DNA of 37,585 nucleotides from Candidatus Woesearchaeota archaeon (GTDB lineage Archaea > Nanobdellota > Nanobdellia > Woesearchaeales > JAHWIC01), in NCBI GenBank assembly GCA_019322805.1, contig JAHWIC010000011.1, forward strand, positions 1-37,585. The letters are read 5' to 3'. Made by a program: the position numbers and the translations under genes. A model generated the notes under the pieces. The model worked only from the letters and a program-made list of their open reading frames with translations, was not told where the DNA came from and did not search any database. The stretch's first letter is position 1; every line of letters begins with the position of its first letter. Shown piece by piece: positions 15,430 to 22,666 of this stretch.

Positions 15430-15478
15430 AAATAATCAATTCAAAGAATCAATAAAAATAAATCATTAAAAAAATAAT

Positions 15479-15660
15479 AAATCCGATTTTTGCCCCAAAA
15501 TCAATAAAAAAGAATCATTAGAAAATAAAAAATCGGATTTTTGCTTTATTCAGTTTGTTAAAGCAAAAGTCATCCACTGTATTCCTTTAAGTATACGTTA
15601 AAGGAAGGAAGTGGATGAAAATTCCAATTGCATGGGGTAAAAAGGAATTTTCGGATTTAA
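15479..15660 (+). ncRNA. three-hairpin element, copy B (candidate structured RNA or 3'-UTR element)
   Basis: Copy B holds P1 15536-15547/15560-15571 (12 bp with one G-U), P2 15571-15578/15610-15617 plus 15582-15590/15598-15606 (8 + 9 bp around a 3x3 internal loop), and P3 15617-15625/15644-15652 (9 bp). The helices abut and share junction bases. An extra 5' hairpin, 15479-15491/15528-15540 (13 bp), overlaps P1 and could be an alternative fold. It lies between the histidine kinase stop and the receiver gene at 15832. P2 has a different sequence from copies A and C but is fully paired, which supports an RNA-level function. Confidence 0.6.
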
Positions 15661-15831
15661 TTGTTATTGAATGATGATTTAAGGTGATAAAAACAAATCA
15701 GAAGCGCAACTAATTGTGATAGATAAAATTTAACCTAATGATAAAATAAATAGTGATCGATTAAAAAAAGAGTAAACCAAGTGATAAATGATTATTGATT
15801 TAATAAAAAAAACAAAAAAAGAGGCGATAAA
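15661..15831 (+). other. AT-rich leader with irregular GTGATAAA repeats
   Basis: The 171 bp between element B and the receiver gene are over 75% AT and contain GTGATAAA or close variants at least five times, the last (GCGATAAA) directly before the ATG at 15832, where it supplies a GAGG ribosome-binding site. No open frame of useful length was found. The repeats may be simple-sequence drift or regulator half sites. Confidence 0.3.
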
Positions 15832-16197
15832 ATGATAAAAATAATGTACGTTGAAGATGATTTAGACACATTAAATGTAGTCAAATTGATCTTAGAAAAG
15901 AGAGGCTACAAAGTAATAGGCGCATTAAACGGCAAACAAGCGCTTGAAAAGCTTAAAAAGGCTAAGGTGGACCTTATCCTGTTGGATATTATGCTGCCAG
16001 ACCTTTCTGGCTGGGACTTGTTCCAGAGAATAAGGAGCACAGACAAAAAAATAAAGATGGCCTTCCTCTCTGCTATACCCGTATCAGACGAGAGAAGAAA
16101 ATCATTGAGAAAAAGCGGCATCTCAGACTACATCATGAAGCCCTTCACAAAAGAGAGTCTAATACAAAGGATAGAAAGTATAGTTTCCAAGAAATAA
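15832..16197 (+). CDS. single-domain response regulator (receiver only)
   Basis: The 121-residue receiver has acidic residues E8/D9/D10, phospho-acceptor D52 in LLDIMLPDLSGWD, Ser80 in FLSAIP and K103 in MKPF. There is no output domain. It belongs to the same subfamily as the receivers at 7870 and 30981 (shared SGWD, SDERRK-type and GISDYI segments). It follows the histidine kinase at 13819 by 402 bp that hold element B, so it is the obvious cognate receiver but is probably transcribed partly on its own. GAGGCGAT just upstream of the ATG serves as ribosome-binding site. Confidence 0.94.
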   Translation: MIKIMYVEDDLDTLNVVKLILEKRGYKVIGALNGKQALEKLKKAKVDLILLDIMLPDLSGWDLFQRIRSTDKKIKMAFLSAIPVSDERRKSLRKSGISDYIMKPFTKESLIQRIESIVSKK

Positions 16198-16201
16198 AAC
16201 C

Positions 16202-16209
16202 TTTTAAAA
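16202..16209 (+). promoter_or_regulatory. TATA box of the KaiC-like gene at 16231
   Basis: TTTTAAAA is centred about 26 nt before the ATG, and no ribosome-binding site is present. The gene thus has its own leaderless promoter although it follows the receiver gene by only 33 bp. Confidence 0.45.
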
Positions 16210-16230
16210 AAGCAAAAACCATAGAGAAAA

Positions 16231-16767
16231 ATGAACATAGAAAAGACATTGTTAGACCTAGACGGTCAGAACTCAATACTAATAGCTACTAAAATAGAAA
16301 ACCTGCAGAGCACAGCAAACAAGATAGTTAAATTTTTCACAAAAAGCAAGCTGCCAGGTGTTTATGTTACCTTTAACAAGCCTTATGCAGGCATAAAAAG
16401 GATTCTTGAAAAGGAAAAGATAAGCACAAAAAAAATCTTTTTCATCGACTGCATCACTTCTTCCATTGCATCAGCTGAAAAGGAAGAAAATGTTCTGCAT
16501 ATACAGCATCCATCTGACTTAACAGGCTTGAGCATAGCTATAACAGAATTCACTGAATCAATTAAAAATGATAAATACCTAATCATAGACGCTTTAGCAA
16601 CACTTTTAATCTACAACAAAGAAGACCTGGTTGTAAAATTCATAAAATCTGTTACAGAAGAGTCAGCTAAAACAGGATTAAAGACAGTTGTATTAACCCC
16701 CGAAACAAAAACAGGTGACCTGCTGAATAAGATAGCCTTGTTCTTTGATAAGATGGTGACTGGTTAA
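16231..16767 (+). CDS. KaiC/RecA-like protein lacking the P-loop (DUF835/DUF7504-like), paralogue 1
   Basis: The 178-residue protein resembles the second half of a KaiC/RecA ATPase core: LPGVYVTFNKPY, KKIFFIDCIT, then a Walker B-like strand KYLIIDALATLLIYNKEDLV and a final IALFFDKMVTG. No GxxGxGK[ST] Walker A motif exists, so ATP hydrolysis is unlikely. Two paralogues occur at 24674 and 25992, sharing FF.D, the S..ALTEL-type helix and LSxMLxYNxxxTVKF. All three lie beside receiver or KaiB-like genes. Related archaeal domains are fused to PAS or receiver sensors, so a signalling adaptor that binds real KaiC proteins or receivers is plausible. Confidence 0.75.
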   Translation: MNIEKTLLDLDGQNSILIATKIENLQSTANKIVKFFTKSKLPGVYVTFNKPYAGIKRILEKEKISTKKIFFIDCITSSIASAEKEENVLHIQHPSDLTGLSIAITEFTESIKNDKYLIIDALATLLIYNKEDLVVKFIKSVTEESAKTGLKTVVLTPETKTGDLLNKIALFFDKMVTG

Positions 16768-16784
16768 ATAGTAAACAGCTTTTT

Positions 16785-17477
16785 TCAGTCCAACTTGCTG
16801 AATCTTAACAGATAATTCTTCTGTTTTTCAAAAAGGTTTTCATCAATATACCCATAGATTCCCTGCAGATTATCCTTGAACTGGGTTGAAGTTACTTTCT
16901 TTACAATTTTGTTAAGTCTGTTTTCTATGCCATATCTTTTTCCAATCTCTTTTTTAATCCACTCAAGATCTTTTGCTTTTGTTAGGATCATAAATACATC
17001 TCTTATATCAGCAATTCTGCAGCTTGTTGATTTCATTACAATAAGAGCATCTGCGTTAATTATTCTCAGATTTAATTCTTCTGTTATTGTCTTCCCTTTT
17101 AGGGACATTACTTCAGAATTCTCAAAGATCCATTTTGCACTAAAATTTGCATTTGTCTGCCTGTCCAGTATATTCTTAATCAAAATATCTACACTAACCT
17201 TAAGGTTATTGCCTATATCTTTTTCATACCTGATAAATTTCCCACCATAAAGAATATTAATCTTATTGGCATCCTCCTTATTGTAATCTAATCTTTCTAA
17301 TACCTTGCCTATCTTATTTGCTTCATCATTATCTTCCACAACAATATCGCAATCAACAGAGAATCTTGGCAATGTATAAGCATTTACAGCATACCCCCCA
17401 ATAACCACAAACTTGAACTTTCTTATTTTCTTAAGTGTTTCAAAAATCTCCTTTTCTCTAAGCTGCAGCAGCTCCAT
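16785..17477 (-). CDS. nucleotidyltransferase, AbiEii toxin-like
   Basis: The 230-residue protein has the nucleotidyltransferase signature FVVIGGYAVNAYTLPRFSVD followed by CDIVV: GG at 27-28, Ser40 and the metal-binding Asp pair D42/D44. This GG...R.S.D.D form is typical of AbiEii/MNT-type proteins. AbiEii enzymes are toxins of type IV toxin-antitoxin systems. The upstream gene encodes an AbiEi-like protein and overlaps this start by 20 bp, the standard antitoxin-first order. Substrate specificity, and whether it is really toxic here, cannot be judged from sequence. Confidence 0.82.
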   Translation of the reverse strand: MELLQLREKEIFETLKKIRKFKFVVIGGYAVNAYTLPRFSVDCDIVVEDNDEANKIGKVLERLDYNKEDANKINILYGGKFIRYEKDIGNNLKVSVDILIKNILDRQTNANFSAKWIFENSEVMSLKGKTITEELNLRIINADALIVMKSTSCRIADIRDVFMILTKAKDLEWIKKEIGKRYGIENRLNKIVKKVTSTQFKDNLQGIYGYIDENLFEKQKNYLLRFSKLD

Positions 17478-18057
17478 ATTTTTTCCTCATATATTTATAA
17501 ACATATTCATACATTTCATTTTCTTTTGCTATCTTTAATGTTTTCTTCAATGGCTCAACATTTAAACCATCTTTCCTGACAGAAACGATCTTATCTACAG
17601 GCATCAAGATAACAAATTCGCCTATTGTCGAGCCTTCATTAACGTAATTAGGAATATTATTTTTATTGAAGAAATCTTTCCAGTATCTTAAGTCCTTCTT
17701 CAACACCTTTATAAAATAAGGAGACCTCTCTATCCCTCTTTGTATATATGAGTAATCAGACCATATCTCCACTGCTGACAACTTAGTGAAAGCATAAGGT
17801 TTTTTTGCATGTACAATAGTATCATATAACCTAAACTCCAACAATCCCCTTACAGCCTTTTGAGGCTCAATGCACTTGTAGGTATCTCTGGATTCTTTCC
17901 TTATCCACCCTGCTTTTAATAATAAAGAAAATATCTTTTTTCTCATACTTTGGCTTACTATCCAGTCTAACTCTGACTGTTTAAAAGCTTCTCTTGAGCC
18001 GTGTTTTGAATAAAACAAACTGTAGGCTCTCAATCCGTATTGCGGAATTTCATACAT
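17458..18057 (-). CDS. AbiEi-like antitoxin / transcriptional regulator
   Basis: The 199-residue protein starts with a winged-helix-like region (YGLRAYSLFYSKHG, ELDWIVSQSMRKKIFSLLLK and AGWIRKESRDTYKC). It is followed by a mixed region resembling the AbiEi C-terminal domain: YAFTKLSAVEIWSDY and a PVDKIVSVRKDGLNVEPL stretch. It precedes and overlaps the AbiEii-like nucleotidyltransferase. AbiEi proteins repress their own promoter by binding inverted repeats; here a perfect 19-bp palindrome (18058-18076) abuts the ATG, with a TATA box 28 nt upstream. Pairing and operator together make the toxin-antitoxin call fairly firm, though the N-terminal match is judged by eye. Confidence 0.75.
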   Translation of the reverse strand: MYEIPQYGLRAYSLFYSKHGSREAFKQSELDWIVSQSMRKKIFSLLLKAGWIRKESRDTYKCIEPQKAVRGLLEFRLYDTIVHAKKPYAFTKLSAVEIWSDYSYIQRGIERSPYFIKVLKKDLRYWKDFFNKNNIPNYVNEGSTIGEFVILMPVDKIVSVRKDGLNVEPLKKTLKIAKENEMYEYVYKYMRKKYGAAAA

Positions 18058-18076
18058 AGTTACCTAATAGGTAACT
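18058..18076. promoter_or_regulatory. 19-bp perfect palindrome, likely autoregulatory operator of the AbiE-like pair
   Basis: AGTTACCTAATAGGTAACT has 9-bp arms around one central base. It ends at the base before the AbiEi-like start codon and lies downstream of the TATA box (18081-18089), so it spans the predicted transcription start. A protein bound here would block initiation. Confidence 0.65.
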
Positions 18077-18080
18077 AATG

Positions 18081-18089
18081 ATATTTAAA
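18081..18089 (-). promoter_or_regulatory. TATA box of the AbiE-like operon
   Basis: TTTAAATAT on the minus strand is centred 28 nt before the start at 18057, giving a leaderless transcript. Confidence 0.5.
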
Positions 18090-18170
18090 GCTTTCGGTTT
18101 TGAGCGAAGCGAAAAACAGAAAGCTACGAACGGAGCATAGCGAAGTGACTATGCTTTCGGTTTTGAGCGA
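18089..18170. repeat. GC-richer hairpin repeat with 18-bp direct repeat
   Basis: GCTTTCGGTTTTGAGCGA occurs at 18090-18107 and 18153-18170. The first copy forms an imperfect hairpin with AAAACAGAAAGCT (about 18089-18124), and GCATAG/CTATGC (18135-18140/18149-18154) forms a second. The block lies between the 3' end of the KaiC gene and the AbiE-like promoter. GAGCGAAGCGAAA-type sequence is much less AT-rich than the surroundings, as if it were a dispersed element; copies elsewhere cannot be checked here. Confidence 0.5.
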
Positions 18171-18196
18171 ACCTAAATTATCTAAATAGGACTCTC

Positions 18197-18928
18197 TTAT
18201 TTTCTCCCAGTCATCTTATGGAATGGCTCTTTGCCAGGATAAACAACAACTCCCTTTTTATCAATCCGCAGGGCACATACATTCTTTGAATGGTCTATGC
18301 CCCTCATTTTTACCACAGTAATGCCCCTCTCATACATATTCTCAAAGGGTATCCTGAATAAAACTATCACTCCGTCAACAACAAACTCTTCAAAGCCGTA
18401 CCAGCTGAGGTTTGTTGTTCCTTCCCTTACCTCGCATGTCAATAATGTGGTGCATCCTAATTTATCTAACGTGGATGTTAATGCTGCAAGTGCTTTTCTC
18501 CTGTCACTGTCATTCTCAAACAGCATGGTGAAAAGATTTACTGAGTCAAGCACAACCCGCTTCGCATCAATCTCCTCAACAATCTCTTTTACCTCAGTTG
18601 CTATATCCAGAATACCAGCCTTTGCTTTCTCCTTAAATCTTCTTATGTGGCCAACAGGCCCGCCAACAAGCCTGAACAAGCCGCTTGATTCCATCTGTTC
18701 AAAATCAATGCCAAGCTCTTTCATATCTTCAATGAGCTTTCTTTTGGACTGCTCAAATGTTATATAGATACACGGCTCTTTATCCTTAACGCCATTATGC
18801 ACAAACTGCGAAGCAAATATCGTTTTTCCTGTTCCGCATGAGCCAGAAACAAGAACAGTCCTTCCCTTTGGCAGTCCTCCACCCAACAATTCATCAATTC
18901 CTTTTACACCAATCTTAATCCTATCCAT
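18197..18928 (-). CDS. single-domain KaiC-family ATPase
   Basis: From ATG 18928 the product has 243 residues with one KaiC/RecA-like domain. Motifs are GVKGIDELLGGGLPKG, Walker A GSCGTGKT, the ITFEQS catalytic-Glu region (the second acidic residue of the usual FEE is Gln), Walker B RVVLDS, and the C-terminal VVKMRGIDHSK segment. The start is set by GGGGTGAT six bases upstream; a GTG nine bases further up is in frame. It follows the rhomboid gene at once, so the two form an operon. Archaeal single-domain KaiC proteins act in signalling and in motility machines (FlaH). This copy lies away from the pilus genes, so its partner is unknown. Confidence 0.9.
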   Translation of the reverse strand: MDRIKIGVKGIDELLGGGLPKGRTVLVSGSCGTGKTIFASQFVHNGVKDKEPCIYITFEQSKRKLIEDMKELGIDFEQMESSGLFRLVGGPVGHIRRFKEKAKAGILDIATEVKEIVEEIDAKRVVLDSVNLFTMLFENDSDRRKALAALTSTLDKLGCTTLLTCEVREGTTNLSWYGFEEFVVDGVIVLFRIPFENMYERGITVVKMRGIDHSKNVCALRIDKKGVVVYPGKEPFHKMTGRK

Positions 18929-18933
18929 TTTTA

Positions 18934-19476
18934 TCACCCCTGTAAGATTCTTGGTTTTTTCTTGATTTTAATCAACAAATAAAAAATACATATTCCGCTA
19001 ACAAAACCAGAAAAATGAAGCAATGATTGAACAAGATCCCTATGGAATACGCCTAATGCAGACAAACCAAATAAAGGCACTAAAACAGGCTTTGGTATAA
19101 AATTAGAGCCTTTTATCGATAATGAGCCAAGCACAGAGTAAATGCCCAAAGATGCGCCTGCAATTATCAGCGCAGGAAACAGGAATCCGTCAGCCAAAGC
19201 AACCAGAATACTTGAAAGCAAGAAGCAATAAATGAAATATTTGCCCTTTAGGCCAAATTCAAAAGCCAGTAAGGAAATAATTCCTAAAGCAACAATATTC
19301 TCAATCAGGTGTGATAGATTAACGTGAGTGAAGGAAAAGGTAATCAAGCGCCAAACCTCGCCTTTAAAAAAGGTTTCTCCAGAGAAGCTAAACAATTGCA
19401 AAGCTCCAGGCATCAGAAAGAATATCCCGCTGCTGATTGCAATAACAATGAAAGATAAAACAAAAACCTGTTTCAT
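18934..19476 (-). CDS. rhomboid-family intramembrane serine protease
   Basis: The 180-residue protein has six hydrophobic segments and the rhomboid marks: WR at 42-43, FSFTHVNLSHLIENIVAL with H51, H56 and N60, the catalytic Ser109 in GASLG, and His154 in the last helix (HFSGFVSG). The usual GxSG is GASL here, with Gly one place later, a mild deviation. The serine and histidine dyad is present, so activity is plausible. Rhomboids cut transmembrane segments of membrane proteins. It is transcribed with the KaiC ATPase, an unusual pairing. The start has a TATA-like box about 30 nt upstream and no Shine-Dalgarno. Confidence 0.85.
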   Translation of the reverse strand: MKQVFVLSFIVIAISSGIFFLMPGALQLFSFSGETFFKGEVWRLITFSFTHVNLSHLIENIVALGIISLLAFEFGLKGKYFIYCFLLSSILVALADGFLFPALIIAGASLGIYSVLGSLSIKGSNFIPKPVLVPLFGLSALGVFHRDLVQSLLHFSGFVSGICIFYLLIKIKKKPRILQG

Positions 19477-19572
19477 TTTATTAACTTTTAACCTGGATTT
19501 AGCTTAAATAAGTTCTTTATTCCCTTTTTGGAGAGAATAATATTTCTATCAAAATGCCTTTTCTGAAATTTA

Positions 19573-19633
19573 TTCATTAGTAATGAACAAATTTATTCAT
19601 TAGTAATGAAAAGATTTATATACTAGTAATGAA
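19573..19633. promoter_or_regulatory. three palindromic sites at 23-bp spacing in the DUF4143 ATPase promoter
   Basis: TTCATTAGTAATGAA (6-bp arms) occurs at 19573-19587 and 19596-19610, exactly 23 bp apart. A third partial copy, TAGTAATGAA, starts 23 bp further on (19624-19633). The TATA box (ATTTATATAC, 19614-19623) is between sites 2 and 3. Equal spacing of about two helical turns suggests cooperative binding of a dimeric repressor along one face of the DNA. Confidence 0.6.
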
Positions 19634-19646
19634 TACTTCATATAAA

Positions 19647-20861
19647 ATGATATTGAAAGACACTCTAAGGGAAATAATTAAATCTCAACAACAAGAGCTT
19701 CTTCTGTTAGAAGAAGGAGTAAAACGTGAAAAGCTTGGCCTAATAGATTTAAGCCTTCCTTACGCTGTAATACTCTCTGGGATAAGAAGGTGTGGAAAGA
19801 GCACATTACTGCGCCAATTAATGAAAAAGACCGGAAAATGTTATTTTATAAATTTTGAGGATCCTAGATTAGTAGATTTTGAAGTGAGCGATTTTCAAAA
19901 ACTCAAGGAAGCATTTAAGGAAGAATACGGCGACCGCAACTGTTACTTCTTTGATGAGATTCAGAATATTCAAAAATGGGAACTTTTTGTAAGGTCATTG
20001 TTAGATAAAAAAATAAAAGTTGTTATTACTGGATCAAATGCTTCCCTATTAAGCAGGGAATTAGGGACAAGGCTCACTGGAAGACACGTAAGGCATGAAC
20101 TTTTTCCATTTTCATTTAAGGAAATGCTTATATTCTTTAACAAAAAAGCAAATATAAATTCTTTTGAAGAGTATCTGAAGAAAGGGGGCTTTCCGGAATA
20201 TCTGAAATACCTTAAAGCAGAAATACTCCACGAATTGTTAAATGACGTGATTGAAAGAGACATTATTGTTAGGCATAAATTGAGGGAATCAAAAGTAATA
20301 AAAGAGATGGCCGTGTATTTGCTCACTAACATAGGCAAGGAGTTTTCTTACAATAGTTTAAAGAAGATATTTGACTTAGGCTCAACAAACAGCGTGATAG
20401 CTTTTATTTCATATTTTGAGAATAGTTATCTGTTATTTACTGTTCCAAAGTTTGCTTATTCCCTTAAAAGGCAATTGATTAATCCAAAAAAAGTCTATTC
20501 AATTGATAATGGCCTATCAAACGTAAATTCTGTTTCATTTTCTTCAGACAGAGGAAGGATGCTTGAAAACATAGTTTTTCTGCATTTGAGAAGAAAATAT
20601 AATGAAATATTCTATTTTAAGGAGAAAAATGAATGCGACTTTGCAGTTAAAGAAAAAGACGCTATAATAAAATCAATTCAGGTTTGCTATGAACTAACCG
20701 AGGATAACAAGCAAAGAGAGATTGACGGACTTATAGAAGCAATTGAGATGTTTAAGCTAAAAGAAGGATTAATTTTGACATATAAACAAGAAGACGAATT
20801 TAAAGTTAACAATAAGAAAATAACTGTCAAGCCTGTTTGGAAATGGCTGCTTGAAGGTTAG
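19647..20861 (+). CDS. AAA ATPase with DUF4143 (AAA_14 family)
   Basis: The ATPase core has Walker A GIRRCGKST, Walker B CYFFDEIQN, sensor ITGSNASLL and the RLTGRHVRHELFPFSFKEML segment. The C-terminal half carries DUF4143 with its nuclease-like end (MLENIVFLHLRRKY, CDFAVK, the QVCYEL strand). These multi-copy archaeal ATPases have no settled function. An ATG at 19629 is in frame but lies only about 10 nt after the TATA box, inside the third operator site. The Met at 19647 is 29 nt from the TATA centre and fits the leaderless rule of this genome, giving 404 residues. The gene is convergent with the pilin-like operon. Confidence 0.88.
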   Translation: MILKDTLREIIKSQQQELLLLEEGVKREKLGLIDLSLPYAVILSGIRRCGKSTLLRQLMKKTGKCYFINFEDPRLVDFEVSDFQKLKEAFKEEYGDRNCYFFDEIQNIQKWELFVRSLLDKKIKVVITGSNASLLSRELGTRLTGRHVRHELFPFSFKEMLIFFNKKANINSFEEYLKKGGFPEYLKYLKAEILHELLNDVIERDIIVRHKLRESKVIKEMAVYLLTNIGKEFSYNSLKKIFDLGSTNSVIAFISYFENSYLLFTVPKFAYSLKRQLINPKKVYSIDNGLSNVNSVSFSSDRGRMLENIVFLHLRRKYNEIFYFKEKNECDFAVKEKDAIIKSIQVCYELTEDNKQREIDGLIEAIEMFKLKEGLILTYKQEDEFKVNNKKITVKPVWKWLLEG

Positions 20862-20895
20862 CAATTCTTTATCCTTTCTTGGCAAAATAATAGGA

Positions 20896-21741
20896 TCATT
20901 CTTCTGCAATAATTATCTCTGTTTTTTTTGTAATGTTCTCTACAGGATATATTATTGAGATATTGCCTCCTTTTATGATAACTTTTTCTGATAATAGGTT
21001 ATACCTAAACTCAAGATGGGAAATATCTGCTTTCAATCCGGAAGCATTTACCCTCAAAACACCACTCTGGCTGTTATATAATCCAAAATTAATCTCTATC
21101 CTTGAGCCAGCCTCAAAATTGACATAGAAAGGATCATTGTTTACTGTTGGGTCTAAATCAGCTGAAGGATTAAATTCTCCGCCGCTGTGGGTCATTTCTA
21201 TTTCTACTTCAATATCACCAGTATCACTTGGCTGCCCGTCACTTGTATTTAAGGTAGCTTCGTCAATATCCATTATCAGTTGTATTCTATCTATATTATC
21301 TGGATTTTCTGTATAAACATAAATCATATTGCTGTCTATAGTAAACGTGCTGTTATAAGGAGATAATGAAAAAGAATTATTAAATCCAATTAAATCTATG
21401 TTAATATTGTTTAATGCTGAATAAGCCCCTTCAATGAAAGTTTCATAATCCTGCATTAATTGCCGGTGATTTATTGACGAGCTTAGGTTGGAGTGATTAA
21501 ACACAACTGTGACATAAGTTCCTCTTGAGATAGATTCAAGGTTTATTGACACTAAATCAGAATAAATATTATCTGTTATATCATCCTCAATATACCTTAA
21601 CCTATCTCCAGCCAAAGAAATTGTTGCTGTCCTTTGGAGCTCCTTGTTCCTTGTTAAATAAGCTGATGAGAGCAGGAATACTGCTAACAGCAGGAAGATT
21701 GTTGTTATCGTGAATAATATGCCCTTCTTCTTCTTCTTCAC
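20896..21741 (-). CDS. pilin-like secreted protein, membrane-anchored N-terminus
   Basis: The 281-residue product starts MKKKKKGILFTITTIFLLLA, a basic N-terminus followed by one hydrophobic helix (about 7-28). The remainder is a predicted beta-rich extracellular domain with many Asn-x-Ser/Thr sites. The short basic leader directly before the helix and the position at the end of a pilin-like gene string suggest a pseudopilin or pilus-associated protein. The GTG start overlaps the previous stop (GTGA). It is the last gene of the minus-strand operon and converges on the DUF4143 ATPase. I cannot name a family. Confidence 0.65.
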   Translation of the reverse strand: MKKKKKGILFTITTIFLLLAVFLLSSAYLTRNKELQRTATISLAGDRLRYIEDDITDNIYSDLVSINLESISRGTYVTVVFNHSNLSSSINHRQLMQDYETFIEGAYSALNNINIDLIGFNNSFSLSPYNSTFTIDSNMIYVYTENPDNIDRIQLIMDIDEATLNTSDGQPSDTGDIEVEIEMTHSGGEFNPSADLDPTVNNDPFYVNFEAGSRIEINFGLYNSQSGVLRVNASGLKADISHLEFRYNLLSEKVIIKGGNISIIYPVENITKKTEIIIAEE

Positions 21742-22145
21742 TTATACCACGCCTCCATCCTTGCATAATAAACATTAAAGTTATTTGCTACAAAGCTTCT
21801 TACAGCAATTGTTGATTCATTCTTAGCTGTACAGCCTGTTTTTTGCGCAGAAAGAACAGCTGATGATGAAGATGTGTAAACAGTTATATCACCGCAAAGC
21901 TGAGCTGGAAGGGAATCTAAGAACAACTGCAAGGTTGTTGTGCTGTTTGTTTCTACAGCTGTTTTTAATGTATTGTCCTTCTCTAGGATTGTGAGGCTGT
22001 CTAATGAAATTTTGTAAATATCCTGGTTTTGATAGAGGTTTGTTGATGTATGCGATAAATAAAAAAAACAAGCAAGAATCATTACTCCCGCTATTATAAC
22101 TGCAAGTATTGCATCCAAGCTGAATATTATTCCTTTTTTCAACAT
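21738..22145 (-). CDS. pilin-like protein with class III-type N-terminus
   Basis: From the ATG at 22145 the product is MLKKGIIFSLDAILAVIIAG and so on, about 135 residues, with a hydrophobic helix right after a short basic leader as in archaeal type IV pilins. A Cys pair in the body (AQLCGD and TGCTAK) may form a disulfide. An upstream ATG (22193) would add 16 charged residues ahead of the leader and overlap the previous gene more, so it was rejected. It overlaps its neighbours by a few bases on both sides, showing tight translational coupling. Confidence 0.65.
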   Translation of the reverse strand: MLKKGIIFSLDAILAVIIAGVMILACFFYLSHTSTNLYQNQDIYKISLDSLTILEKDNTLKTAVETNSTTTLQLFLDSLPAQLCGDITVYTSSSSAVLSAQKTGCTAKNESTIAVRSFVANNFNVYYARMEAWYK

Positions 22146-22666
22146 GTTGCATCCTCGCATGATTTCCATAGTTTCATAGTCGCTTTTGTCCATGAGTTAT
22201 CCAGCAAAACAAACCTCTCTGCTTTAACAACTTCAGAAGCAGTTGCATTTGGCGGCAAGCCGATTGTATAATTAGCAGTGTAATCAGTTCCATTCCATAT
22301 ATCTATGTCTAATCCAAATTCATAATTAGGCCCTAAAATTCCTAGAATTGTTTTTGCTGTTGAATAATCTGCTGATGACAATGAGCTTATTTTTGTTGAG
22401 TCTACTTCCAGAAACTCATCAGCAAGCCCTAATGATTTGATATTTGATTCATTGAAAGCATAACTAGTCCAATTGTTTGGATTTCCTTTTGTTTCTATTA
22501 AAACAGATAATGCGTTTCTCGCTATTATCTCCATATCATTCCTTGTTTCCTCAATCGCAATCTTTTCCCTGCTGTAATTCCATATCAACCCTGCTGATAG
22601 GAGTATTAAGATGAAGATTCCTATTGCAATAACAACATCTAAGGAAAATATTTGAGCCTTATCCAA
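22139..22666 (-). CDS. pilin-like protein with class III-type N-terminus
   Basis: The 175-residue product (MDKAQIFSLDVVIAIGIFIL then an extracellular domain with several N-glycosylation sites and a C-terminal KSCEDATC) has the pilin layout. The only start that keeps the leader is TTG at 22666, eight bases inside the previous gene. The FSLD(V/A)(V/I)(I/L)A core is shared with the next gene downstream, so the two are diverged paralogues. The C-terminal Cys pair is close to the end. The role within the pilus is unknown; minor pilin is the best guess. Confidence 0.65.
   Translation of the reverse strand: MDKAQIFSLDVVIAIGIFILILLSAGLIWNYSREKIAIEETRNDMEIIARNALSVLIETKGNPNNWTSYAFNESNIKSLGLADEFLEVDSTKISSLSSADYSTAKTILGILGPNYEFGLDIDIWNGTDYTANYTIGLPPNATASEVVKAERFVLLDNSWTKATMKLWKSCEDATC

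Noticed and set aside
18089..18170. Possible CRISPR repeats
   Set aside because: Only two 18-bp copies with hairpins and no regular spacers or cas genes; treated as a dispersed repeat.
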